A stretch of 64,000 bases of DNA from Glomus cerebriforme (taxonomy: Eukaryota > Glomeromycota > Glomeromycetes > Glomerales > Glomeraceae), in NCBI GenBank assembly GCA_003550305.1, contig QKYT01000153.1:1-64000 (forward strand). Reading direction: 5' to 3'. Shown piece after piece: positions 10,107 to 21,132 of this stretch (position 1 is the first letter of the stretch; every line of letters begins with the position of its first letter). The notes below the pieces were generated by a model. The model was not told the origin of the DNA. It saw only the letters and a program-made list of their open reading frames with translations, and did not search any database. The position numbers and the translations under genes were made by a program.

Positions 10107-11388
10107 ATGAATTTAGACTTTAGTTTATATCCTGTTCGTTTAACAAGTTCACCAGAAAAAGGTCGTTATTTTCTCGCAGATTCAAACATTAAAGTCGGAG
10201 AGGTTGTTTTAAAGGTTTTAAGATAAATTATAATTTATTAATCATTTGTTTTGCTTGCGCATTATTTTTTCTAAATGTAAACAAAAAAATTTTTTTGTCA
10301 ATCGAAAAGTGCTTCCCTCTTGCAACTGCGCCTTTCGATAATCATAAAAAACGATACTGTTATACATGTAATTTATATAATTCTTCAACGTTTTCATACC
10401 ATTGCATGACGTGTGATCAAGCTTATTTTTGTAGTTTAGAATGTTATAAAGATGATTCAAATGTATTAGCAAAACATGAATTGATTTGTAATATATCAAG
10501 AAAAATTGCTACATGGAATACTGATAAACATATGAAAAGTGTAGTTAGATTATTAGTACAAATCTTACTTGAAGATTTGTGGGAAAGAAAAAAAGACAAT
10601 AATGAACTTAAAAGTGATACATTTAGAAATCATTTCAAAGCTTTTTTGTTGCTTAAATCACATTATTTGGACTGGTCAATTAATTTAAAAAAAGACTGGA
10701 TGAAACATGAAAAATTTCTGTTATCATTATTTAAGTCGTCTGATTTAGTTCAAGAGAATATTGAATTTGAAGAGTTTTTACACATGGTTTCGAGAATTGA
10801 AAGTAATGGATTTGGAATGTACTATCAATCTAAAGGAAGAGAAATTTTATTTGGAAGAGGTAAGATGTTGTTTTAAAAGAACATATAAAGACGCGTAATT
10901 TATTGAATTTCTATATAAAATACTTTCTTAAGCTATATATCCTTATGCATCATTCTTTAATCACTCTTGTGACGCGAATTGTGATGCCATTCAACCAAAC
11001 TATAAAGATGAAAATAATAAAGAGGACAATCTTCCGAATCCCGAAGGATGTATTTCAATTGAATCGGTACAAATGTGTGCATTAAGTAAAAAAAAAGGTT
11101 TATTTCGCGAAGTGGAATTTGTAGCACTTCACAATATTAATGAAGGTAATATAAAATATACACGAATTTAATAAATAAGAATATAACTATAAATTATTTT
11201 TTGACATAATTTTAGGTGAAGAATTAACTATTTCGTATATAGCAGATACTCGTTCTCCATTACATGTGAGAAGACAAAAACTTATGGATGATTATTATTT
11301 TTTATGCGAATGCGATAGATGCAAAATTGAAGAGACTAAAGCAAATGGGAAGAAATTTAAAGGATTGAAGAAATATCGTGTAAAATAA
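10107..11388 (+). CDS. SET and MYND domain protein (SMYD-like lysine methyltransferase)
   Basis: Four exons (10107-10214, 10310-10859, 10933-11145, 11216-11388) join to 347 residues. SMYD proteins transfer methyl groups from S-adenosylmethionine to lysines of histones and other proteins. The split SET domain starts with GRYFLADSNIKVGEVVL. The MYND zinc finger follows, with CYTC, CMTC, YFCSLEC and HELIC supplying the cysteines and His. The catalytic SET core has FFNHSCDANC and GEELTISYIADT, and the post-SET zinc motif is CECDRC. Everything needed for activity is visible. The exon 1 end is slightly uncertain because the 5' site is a weak GTTTTA. The protein stops soon after post-SET, so it lacks the TPR tail of SMYD1-3 and is closer to SMYD5 or Set5/Set6-like fungal members. 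Its stop is 2 bp from the stop of the convergent gene. Confidence 0.88.
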
Positions 11389-11390
11389 TT

Positions 11391-11877
11391 TCAATGAGTC
11401 TTATCAGGTCTTTCTACAATATCTTCAAGTCTTTCCCCGAGTTTAACTATATTTCCTCGAATAACACGAGGATCATTGTTAAACATTTTTCTTAATTCGG
11501 CTATTACTACTGGGTTAGTGTCAAAGTGCATCAACCAAAAACTGTTCAAAGTAAAATATAAATTATTTTTTTTTATTAATATTAAAGAAAAAAAAATTTT
11601 TTTTTTAAAACATACTGTCCACGAGTATGATATTCTTGGTGTCTCCGTGTTCTTTTTGCTAATGGCATTTCGCCCCAATTTTCAAAACCTCTTACAACTC
11701 CACCTCGTTCAAGAACGTGTTTAGCTGAATTTCGAACAAGATCTTTAAAGTTTGCCTTATATTATAATAATTTAATATTTGTAATTAGGTTTATGAAAAG
11801 GGTTAACCTTGATGGTGTAAATTATATTTTACCTCCATTAGCCCTGCTCTAGCTATACAAATAAGTTCATAAAACAT
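11391..11877 (-). CDS. mrps6: Mitochondrial small-subunit ribosomal protein bS6m
   Basis: Three exons (11877-11833, 11755-11616, 11541-11391) join to 111 residues. The product belongs to the bacterial S6 family, which sits on the platform of the small ribosomal subunit. Visible blocks are MFYELICIARAG at the start, GGVVRGFENWGEMPLAKR, then HQEYHTRG leading into FWLMHFDTNPVVIAELR, and PRVIRGNIVKLG near the end. The length fits fungal Mrp17/MRPS6. There is no separate targeting sequence, as is usual for this family. The gene is head-to-head with lsm5, with 154 bp between starts, and tail-to-tail with the SET-MYND gene, 2 bp between stops. Confidence 0.9.
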
Positions 11878-12031
11878 CTTTAAGATTATTATTATTTTGT
11901 AATTAGGTTAAATAGCTATTAAAAAAATTTTATCAGGTGGCTTAGAAAATTGACTGATATGTCGTGTAACCACTAAACACTATGTTGCCGGATTTTTCAG
12001 TTTTTTTACGATAATCCTAAATATTATTACA
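11878..12031. promoter_or_regulatory. Shared divergent promoter, bS6m / lsm5
   Basis: A 154-bp gap holds both 5' regions of two divergently transcribed housekeeping genes. I see no canonical TATA box placed for either gene. Use as a bidirectional promoter is inferred from spacing alone. Confidence 0.45.
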
Positions 12032-12646
12032 ATGACAGCAGTTACAAATCAACTTCTCCCACTCGGTATGTGTTTTCTTTTCAAATTCCAATATCACTTA
12101 ACAGAATGAATGTATATTGGACGCGTTTAAAAATTTAATATTTTTCGTACGTTAATTATATATAATAATTATAGAATTGATTGACAAATGCATTGGCTCT
12201 AAAATTTGGGTCATCATGAAAAGTGAAAGAGAATTCACAGGAACCTTGTTGGGATTTGATGATTATGTCAGTATCCTTTGATTCGTTTGTTTAATATTAA
12301 TAGAGATATAGATTTACTAATTTGTACGTGCAATCTATATTATTTTTTAACATCTATTTATGCAATTAGATATGGTGTTAGAAGATGTAACAGAATAGTA
12401 AGTTTTAAAGATATTTTATTTATCATCTCCATTAGCGCGTAAATATTAATTAATCGGTTCTTTTAATAGTGAAAATACGCCAGAAGGCCGTAAGACCACA
12501 AAACTTGACAAGATCTTGCTGAATGGGAATAATATAACTATGGTAGAAATTATCAATTCTATAATTCACTTTTTTCCTTTATTTGTTCTAATTTTTAATT
12601 ATTTATTTAAAAGCTTATACCTGGTGGGGAAGGACCAGAAGGTTAA
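12032..12646 (+). CDS. lsm5: Sm-like protein LSm5
   Basis: Five exons (12032-12065, 12175-12270, 12370-12397, 12470-12542, 12614-12646) join to 87 residues. LSm5 is one subunit of the LSm1-7 ring (mRNA decapping) and the LSm2-8 ring (U6 snRNA). The Sm1 motif is visible as [19 protein letters not shown] and [18 protein letters not shown], and the Sm2 motif as [14 protein letters not shown]. It ends GEGPEG. Length and motif order match LSM5 of other fungi and animals. Exon 3 is a 28-nt microexon and exon 1 supplies only the first 11 codons. All introns are GT-AG. Confidence 0.93.
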
Positions 12647-13674
12647 GAAATAATCGCATAACATTAGTTTGGTATACAACTTCTAATGAAGATAATATTA
12701 GATTGTTAACTTATCATACAGTATTTGCACATTACTAAATAAATGTAAATCATTTTATGTATAAAGCAAATATTCAATTCATTAGTTAAGTATATGATTC
12801 ATGGTTTTTTTGATTGCTATTAGTTATTAGTATAAATAATATGTAAGGTTAGATTGAAATATATATTCATGCAAAAGGAAGCTTAATCAAATATTAATTA
12901 AATAATAAAATACAGTATATGTATTTAAAAAATTTATTTTATTATTATTTTCATTAATAGCATCAAAAAAACTAACTGTATTACTTTCATTAAGATCTGT
13001 ATAAAAATTTTATATTCTATCTGCCAAAACTGTATGAGATAATAATCCATGGCGATGATTTACAAAATTCTAAAATATAACAATTAATTCCCTGTCGCAC
13101 TAAGTGTCACTCATGATTATCTTCAGTCTAATTTTTTGCATGTGATTAACTATGTTTACTCATTTCCCGGTCTCATATTGATAGCCGGGAAATTTCTAAT
13201 TTTTATAAGTACTGTTTAAATTTCATATAATAATATAATAATTTGTATTTTTTACTTGTATTAAGCTAATTACTGTTAATAAAATTTGTATTTAATTAAT
13301 ACTTGAATAATAATTTCGTTTTTATTATCTAAAGACAGAATTGCTATTATAAAATATTAATCATGTTTAAAAGTAATATTAATAGTTAAAATAGTTTATC
13401 ACGTGTATATTTAATGAGTGACGCGCTCCTGGGGATTACCCATTTATTTCATGGGGAGGGGAATACCATGTTTTTTTCCCATCGGGAAAAAAAACCCTAT
13501 TAATCCCAACTCCCCATGAAATAAATAATACAAATATATAACAATAAATTCATCAGATATAATTTTTCTAAGTCTAAAATTTTCGTAACACATGCTATGA
13601 CACTGTATAATTACAAATTTACGATGAACAACAACAAAAATAAATTACAAATTTCGGGATGCAGCCCGTATACA
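12647..13674. other. Intergenic region with stem-loop elements
   Basis: No open frame of interest. The segment carries a 9-bp stem-loop (13162-13170 with 13185-13193, CCCGG arms) and the larger hairpin listed separately. The rest is AT-rich. Confidence 0.5.
13442..13526. repeat. 85-bp nested hairpin, MITE-like
   Basis: A perfect 17-bp inverted repeat (13442-13458 and 13510-13526; arms contain TTTCATGGGGAG and its complement) encloses a second perfect 10-bp inverted repeat (13471-13480 and 13484-13493, TTTTTTTCCC/GGGAAAAAAA) with a 3-nt loop. The region between the two stems pairs imperfectly. Such foldback structure suits a small non-autonomous transposon or a transcribed hairpin. No target-site duplication is evident. 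Confidence 0.6.
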
Positions 13675-14798
13675 TCAATACATGACATTTCTATACTGAT
13701 ATGATGATTCTTTTTCGAAATACCCTTGAACCCATTGTTTCTTCATCGCTGGCTCCTTCTCAACATCCACCCTATCCTTCAATAACCCAACAATAACTTC
13801 CATCACTTGCTTCACATTTTTATACAACTCTTTTTCTTCCTCCGAACCATCTTCCAAGGCAGTCGGATATTAAGAGGATTTTTACTTGTACAGGATATTC
13901 CGTCCGAAGTATAAAGGATAAAATACCAATCCGTAGCTGTTGTGACGATTCCATAGATGTAGTCGAAGTCATCCTCAAACGCATCGCCCGACTTAAGCTT
14001 TCTCTTCTTCATATTTACTTGTAACGCACTTTCGCATTGGACCAGATTCTGAGCAAAACCCATCACCATTTGATATAATTTCCCTTCCGTGATGCAAATA
14101 AGTTCCTCGAAGGCCTTGATCACATAATCGACGCGAACGGTATTTTCCTCACCAACAACTTCTAATTGAGGAGCCAAAATAATCTCTTTTTCTGTTATTC
14201 TCTTAACAATATATAGCGAAGCGTGAAGGATGGCCGAAATGTATTCACATCGCATGGCTTCGTTGCTATCAGCAAGTATAATTCCCATATTTCCCAACCT
14301 GCGCTTTATTTCCCTCACACATTGTATCAATTCCTCATCGTCGTCTTCAAGTGTATATGTTTCTAGAAAGCGAAACGACAAAGTTAGCCCACTCACTCAC
14401 TGACTAAACTGAGAAGATAGTAGGACTTACTTGGTGGAAATTGACGTATTGTACCTATTCCATTACCATCAATCCCATACTTTGCTAATATCTCTTTTAA
14501 GTCTTTCTGAGTCCTATACGATGAAAACGGGCGCTTCTTTTTCTCCTTACACTCCTTGACGAAGTCCGCAAGCCTCATCGCAGGTCCCATTTTCATTCAA
14601 GCTTTTCTTCAGTTAACTTGAGAAAGTCACGGCCATTAACCTTTTCCTTCTCTAAAATTTCGAAAACCTCCTCACTAAGCTCCAAGTCCTCCTTCTTCTG
14701 TAAAAATTTGATAAGATCATTCGTTTTATATTTTTTAATTTCGTCTGCTGACGTGACAACTCATTTACGGTTGCAGTGGCACTAGTGGAGGTTGACAT
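13675..14798 (-). pseudogene. SAM-like-domain multicopy family protein, three frameshifts
   Basis: Minus-strand pieces form one protein of roughly 350 residues of unknown function. It starts at 14798 (MSTSTSATATVN). After a shift near 14755 comes ADEIKKYKTNDLIKFLQ and GRDFLKLTEEKLE, which resembles the end of a sterile alpha motif-type helical domain. A second shift near 14594 leads to GPAMRLADFVKECKEKKK. An intron (14432-14371) joins IRQFPPSK to TYTLEDDDEELIQCV. The main body has MRCEYISAILHASLYIVKR and YIYGIVTTATDWYFILYT. A third shift near 13870 leads to the tail LEDGSEEEKELYKNVKQVM. From memory this family is expanded in Rhizophagus; I cannot verify this here. The enzymatic or binding role is unknown. 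Three independent shifts make this copy non-functional unless they are sequencing errors. Confidence 0.6.
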
Positions 14799-15050
14799 AC
14801 TTTGTTTAATAATGCTTAGGCTCGGATAAAAAATATTGGAAATGGTTTTGCCAGTTCCGTCAAGCTATGATTACATCATTTCATCGCGCTTGCTCATCGA
14901 GTTGATATTTGATTGGTTCGTCATGTGTTATGTTTACCCGATATGTCACTAATCCAGGCGTGTTTATTTTGATTTGGCTTAGTCCCTTTTTGTACAATAC
15001 TCATTTTATTTATTTTTTTTTTACGTCGAATTTGTATTTCTTTTCAAAAA

Positions 15051-17273
15051 AAATGAATGAAAAAGAAGTTTCCAATTATCCTAAAGATTCAAATATAACA
15101 TGGAAAGACAATAAACGTACTTTTCATTACAAAGTAATAAAGGCAGGCATATATCCCCAAGAACCTATATTATGTCAAACTCAAAAACCTCATTCATACT
15201 CAATTCCACATGGTTATGTAATTCAAACAACTTGGAATCGAAATACTTGTACCATTCAATGTTCAATAGATTATATTAATGATAAACCTACATATGTAAT
15301 AAAATTTGGTAATACTTTTACCAATTAAGTTGTTTCAAATAAGTCTCCTTCAGATGCTATCACATTATTTCATAAAGTAAGTATATAATTTCATTGTTGT
15401 TAGTTTTTTAATTCATTAAATAATTTTTTTTTACACAATTTTAAAGCAAATCAATCCAGGAAGCAATACACGAACTTCAGGAGTACTTTTATTTGGTCTT
15501 CACTTAGAATCTATACATCAATATCGAATTAAACCACATAAAAAACGTATTTTAAAACCAATAAATGAAGCCTCTCACTCAACTCTTACTAAACGAGCTA
15601 AATCCATGACCAAGCAAATACTTGATAATTTTACAAATATTTCTGAACATTATTACAATCCTGTAGATAAACCTATTTTAGAAAAAGTTCAATTTTCTGT
15701 AAACAATTATTATAAATTTAAGGTAAATGTGAATGAAAACTTAGTAACAAAAGAAAATAAGAATGAAGCAATGGTGATAGTAGTTGATAATGGACAGATT
15801 TCTCAAGATGCCTATAGAAAATTAACTACAATTGAAGATGAATTACCACGTGAATGGACAATTGCTGAGAAATGAACACAAATTAATAGTAATTAATAGA
15901 AAAATTAATAATAAAATTAAAATTAACACAGTTGCAATGCCACAATATATAGATATAAATTCAAGTGAAAGTCCTGACATTTTTGATCCAGAAGTTATTG
16001 AGGAAGTAACAACATCAATTGGAAAGGGTAGACAAAGAAGTATAAAAGATATATTGAAATTTATAGTACCAAATCTAGTAAAAAGAAACATTCTTAATCC
16101 TCAAGAGCCAATTATTAGCATAAGAATATCTGGAGATGGCAGAAATGTTGGAAAAAAGTGAAACATGTGATGATCACTTTTACAATTCTAGAAGATATTG
16201 AAAATTTACATAATCCTAATTATCACTATACATTGGTATTATATCCTAGTTTAGAAAGTTATGATTCATTAGATATATTAACACTTTCCCTTTGAGAAGA
16301 ATTACATGAATTAAAAGAAATAGGAATAAATATTAATAAAGTTAATTGGATAGTTAATATGTATTTTAGTGCAGATTGGAAATTTCTTTCCATTTGTTTA
16401 GGGTTTAATTCAGCAAATAGCACTTTTTTTTGTCCATGGTGTACTATATTTAAAAAAGAAATAGCAGATACTAATAAAGAATGGACAATAACAAAACAAA
16501 TGAAAAATATAAATACATATAATGGTCATTATTCAATACCATTATTTAATATGATATCATTTGATTACTGGATATCAGATGAGCTTCATATCATGTTGTG
16601 CATAACTGATAGACTATGGAATTTATTATTACAGAAACTGGTTATTTCAATGATATTGCCTGAGAAATTATAATTAAAGAAATGAATAGAATAAAAATAA
16701 ATTTTCATTTTTGGCAGAAAAAAGATTGTCAATCTTGAAGTTTTACCTCATTAATGGGTCAAGATAAATTAAAGGTGTTGCAATTTTTTGATCTTAAAAA
16801 AGTTTTACCACCAACATGAGCAAATGCAATTAGAAACTTATGGGATGGATTTTTTGACCTATATACAGCAATACATGATCCAACCACTGATCCTAAAACA
16901 TTTAAAGAAAATGCAAAAATGTGGTTAAAAATGTTTCTTATATCTTCTATTGGAATACCAAATAATGATGATTTTGTCCAAGGTTTATATAGACCAAGTG
17001 ATATCACGTCATATATACATGTTCTTGTTTTTCACATTCATAAGTTTATGGAAAAAAATAAAAAATGGGGATTGAAATCATTTTCATGTATACCAGTTAA
17101 GAACAAAAACTATTAACAAGTAACTCAATTTTTTTGCAAAACTTTAAGAGATGGAGGGAAAGGTGTAAATCAAAAATCAGCAATAGTTCAAATTCTTGAA
17201 TTTGAAAATAAAAAGCTTTATTACATTGTTAATGATTCTCATGCCATTCCAAAAATAATAAAACTTCAAGTTT
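15051..17273 (+). pseudogene. Decayed transposase-like multicopy element
   Basis: Plus-strand fragments form one long broken protein. The first part runs from MNEKEVSNYPKDSNITWK to NTFTN with a stop at 15328, then PSDAITLFHK to an intron (15377-15446), then INPGSNTRTSGVLLFGLHL and onwards. The core has RISGDGRNVGKK, and after a frameshift near 16160 VKHVMITFTILEDIENLHN, YSADWKF-like MYFSADWKFLSICLGFN, a CPWC motif, and ISDELHIMLCITDRLW. The tail reads GLYRPSDITSYIHVLVFHIH and DGGKGVNQKSAI. Spaced acidic residues (SGDG, SADW, DELH) next to CPWC suggest an RNase H-like DDE transposase, but this is inference. At least four stops and several shifts show that it is dead. The family appears multicopy in this type of fungus (recollection, unverified). 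Confidence 0.5.
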
Positions 17274-17499
17274 AATATATTTTATATGTATATAATTGGA
17301 TTATATTATCGATAAATAAATTTAAAGATAAAAAAATGGATTTGGATCAGATCCCTAAAAAAATATGCAGTAAAGTTAAATTAATGTTAAATAAAGTCCT
17401 CTTTTTCAAGAATAAAATGTATTGATCAATATCATTGTGTAGGTCAACATGTATGCATTGTTCACATATTTATACCAAACTTACATTATTTCTCTTTTT

Positions 17500-19660
17500 T
17501 TTTACAGGGTTTTTTATTAAGCTTTGGTTTTAAAGTTAAAATGGTAAAGTATCTTGAAACCAGTTTTTTTGGTTATTAGAAACGTTTATTAATGTTTCTT
17601 TTTTTTTCTTTTTTTTTAGTAGATTTCGAGTTCAAGATATTGGGCTATGCGAAATGTTAGAATTTTTTTTGTAGTTCGTAGCTAGTATTTTGGAGGTAAA
17701 TTACAAATATTTTTTTTTGTAAATTTTTTTTTTGGCAAAACAACTAATGTTTTGGTACTTTATTTTTTTATAGGATTTCGAAGGTATTTAACTTCGAAAT
17801 TTAAAAAATTTAAAAATTAAGAAACTTTTTACTAACATTTCTGTTCTTTTTTTTTAGGTTCCAAGTTTTGAGATATTGGACAAACGAAGTTGGTAAGTTT
17901 ACCCAACTTCGAATTTCTTTTTTTTTCACGTAAGAACAATTAGCCAGTTTATTAAATCGTATAATGTAAGAACCAACAAAATACAATAATCAGAAAACTA
18001 AAACTGATAAACCTCTTCGAAGCCAAGCTCCTCACAGAATCATCTTACCCATAATGCAAATAAACAAAAACAAGAAAAAAGTACAAAAAAGGATAAACTA
18101 ATATTAAAAAAAAGAAAACTGTAACCAAAAAAAAATAATAAAAGCTAACATTAATTCCCATTACTCTTTAGATGAAGTTTCGTATTCTGACTCATCTCAG
18201 AAGATGACAGAGCTGCAGTATTCTGAAAAATTAACCCAAATGGATGACTAATAAAGGACCGTTTATTACATTAGAACTACCTAAAAGAGAGGTAATGTCA
18301 GCTAAGGTCATATCCCAGAAATTAATCCCATAGATGTTCTGGGCTATGTGTTTGTACTTCCATTTCGTGATCTTATGGAAGTTGTTATCTTTCATAAGAG
18401 TAAAGTGATCTCCACATGAAAAGAATTCTGTAATATCTTTCACTTGTTTAGCTAGTTGGTATAGATAGCCTTCCAACTGGCAAAAGCTAAGACCTTTCAC
18501 TATATGTTTATCATTTTTCTTGCTGGATGTGAATTTGGAGGATGACTTCGATATCTTCGTGTCTTAGTTTTTCTTCAAAGAGGAAGACGTGGTGTCTAAC
18601 TTTGAATTTATTATTTATTTTTAAATAAATGCTTATTAAAAATTTCTATTTCTAATTTTTTATGTTCTGGGTTTCGATATTTTGTACAAACAAAGTTGGT
18701 AAACTTCGAAACTTTTATTTTTAAAAGAAACATTTTACAAAAACTAATTTTAGCCTTTGGATACTTTGGACAGACAGAATTGGTAAGTTCGTCTGATTTC
18801 TTCTAATTTTTTTTTGTTTTTTTTTTGTATTTTATTATTAATGATTTGTTTTTCTTCTCTTAGTTTATTTGGTAGCACATTTAATATATATAGTAAGTCA
18901 GCTGAGATCCCTACCATTATAGCAGTTATCACAAAGTTATCACGAAGAAGATTAGTAACAGAGTAACTCCTTTTTCAACAAATAAGACTTTATGAAAACT
19001 TACCTACTCATTCTGTCTCTTTCTCAATAGAATCTCTAAGAAAAAGGATTAGAATGTAAATAAATTGATTTTTTGTCATTTTTCTATTGCTTTTATTAAA
19101 AGGTTTTTTTTCTTTTAGATTCTTTGACTTGGTATCTTGGATGAAATTTTGAGATATACACTTAGAACCCAATTTTTTTTGTGTTTTTATTAAAAAGAAC
19201 TGTTTTTCTCTTTTTTTTTTGTATAGGTTTTGGGAAATGGGTAAGTTTCGCAAAACAAAACTTGGTTTTTTTCTCTTTTTTTTAGAAACTTTAACTCACG
19301 TTTCTTCTTTCTTTTTTTGTAGGTTTGGGTTTAGAATACTGACATAAAGTATAATAGCAAGGATTTCAGTCAAAATAGTAAGTTTCACAATGCACCATTG
19401 CAGAACTTATACTTTTATTGTTTTATTTTGAATGTTTCTTTTTTTATTTTTTATAAGGATCGGTATTTGGGTTTGACTTTCAATTACAGCTTGAAAACCT
19501 TAGTAGGTTTCAGAGTTATAGCTTCAAAATTTATTTGTTTTAACTTAATTTGAAGATATAAGTTTCATTATAAAACTTTGTTATTTTATTTTTTTATTAC
19601 TGATGTCTTTGGTTTTTTGTAGACTTCAGGATTTGCAATTACAATCATTAAATAACAGAT
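17500..19660 (+). repeat. Array of diverged poly(T)-AG / GGTAAGTT hairpin units
   Basis: At least ten short units share one plan: a long T-rich tract ending in AG, a 15-60 nt core often close to GGGTTTNGATATTGGACAAA, then GGTAAGTT or a close variant. Clear examples are at 17856-17910, 18658-18712, 18747-18800, 19222-19255, 19315-19385 and 19451-19510. In several the ends of core and downstream part are complementary although sequences differ: CGAAGTTGG with CCAACTTCG (about 17885-17911), ATTTCGAAG with CTTCGAAAT (about 17774-17800), and CAGAC with GTCTG (about 18771-18805). Each unit thus looks like a mini-exon framed by splice-like signals and can fold as a hairpin. No long open frame results. 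A coding-like fragment interrupts the array at about 18160-18600. Confidence 0.5.
18165..18600 (-). pseudogene. Fragment of an unknown protein, frameshifted
   Basis: On the minus strand a Ser/Lys-rich stretch (KISKSSSKFTSSKKNDKH) leads into a protein-like frame (18500-18231) with LSFCQLEGYLYQLAKQVKD and WDMTLADITSLLGSSNV. It ends at 18231, but a shifted frame continues with FQNTAALSSSEMSQNTKLH to a stop near 18150. Base composition is clearly less AT-rich than the surrounding poly(T) array, so this looks like an inserted gene piece. I do not recognise the family. Confidence 0.35.
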
Positions 19661-20700
19661 ATATAAAATTTTATGTAAATGTGATAATAAAATACGTATA
19701 ATAAAATATTCTTTATTTCTGAGTTAACATATTTTTCAACTATTATACGCGTTTTACAGATAAATTAACCTATTACTATAAAAATAATTTTTTTGATATG
19801 CCATAATTATGAATCTTTAAAGTACTAAACATTATTATAAGAACAAAAAAATAAAAGACAATTATGAAATTATTTAATGTAAAAAAAACAATTACATTTG
19901 CTTGCAAATTCCTAGTTTGCCGAACTTAAATAAAAGCTTTTTTTTTTGTAATTATGCATTATGTGATAATAGTAACACTATGCAATCTAAATTTGTGATA
20001 AATTTTTTAAAATTTTTTTTTTTAATTTTAGGGTTAATTTTAGGGATTGGTAGATATGCATACTGTATATGATTTTCTACCTTTCGTGTTTGCTGTAAAT
20101 TTTACATTTAATATAAGGTATATTATTTTTTTAAATATTTTTATAGCCTTATTTTTAAAAGAGAGTTTATAAATATTTATTTTCTTGGATTTAATGTTTT
20201 TAATAACACGTTTTTTTATATAGATTTCACAGCATAGTTTAAGAACTTTAAACTAAGCTAACTTTATTAACTAAAAGTTGTTCAGCAGGTATGAAAATGC
20301 TTAAACATTAAATTTTATTAAAGTTAACTTAAATATTTGCAAAACTATGTATATTTTTTATAATATAATAATAATACTAATTATATATAACTTTTTTATT
20401 TTTTTTTATACAGAAACTTCATACTCAAATTTTCATTTTTTTGTATTTTAGTGTAGAAGTTAAAGTGGTTTTTATTTTTGTTATAAGTTTATACAATGCT
20501 TTTTGATATATTAATAAAAGTATGAGTTTTTTATATATCAGATATTGCTTATTATTTATTAAAGCTTAATAAAGTACAAATAAATCAGTTTTTCATCTTT
20601 TTTAATTGTATTGTAGTATTGTATTGTAGTGTTAAATATTAAAAGTTTTTTTCGTGAATGATAAATTTTTTCTGATAAATGGCATTTTTAATTTGGCCAA
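19661..20700. other. AT-rich intergenic region
   Basis: Long T and A tracts with no open frame or RNA-like structure that I can support. Confidence 0.55.
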
Positions 20701-20735
20701 TAATAGTTTAATAATTCAGGCCAAAATTAATAAGT

Positions 20736-21034
20736 CACGTGGGGGTAAAAAAAGTGTTGGTTAGTGGCTTAGTGCAAAAAATCACGTGATAGAAAATAGG
20801 GAAGATTTCCCCAGCGTTACCGACAAAAAAGCTCGGGCATGTGACCGGTGATGTTTAATGTCATATACCACGTGATTTCACATGCTTCCATTTTTTATAT
20901 TTATGGCAGGGACAATTTTTAAAAAATTATTTGTCACACCCTATTCGTCACTGGTGCGCCACATGCTTTCACGTGCTCGTGCATATTTAATTAGTAAATA
21001 TCACGTGACCGAGCTTTTTTGTCGGTGACGCTGG
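20736..21034. promoter_or_regulatory. Inverted repeat and CACGTG cluster upstream of eIF2B gamma
   Basis: Arms at 20811-20836 and 21009-21034 are complementary at 25 of 26 positions (core GACAAAAAAGCTCGG). Five CACGTG boxes lie at 20736, 20783, 20869, 20970 and 21002. The nearest gene start is 21133. CACGTG is the classic site for bHLH factors such as Cbf1/Pho4/USF. The repeat may be a small foldback transposon that brought the boxes with it, or a regulatory structure. Both are inference. Confidence 0.5.
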
Positions 21035-21132
21035 GCGGCTGGGGGAGTTTAGTTGGAAGATAATTCGAACCCCGTGACTTTATTATTAAAAAGAAAAATC
21101 ATATAATCCAAATAAAAATCACCATTTTGAAT

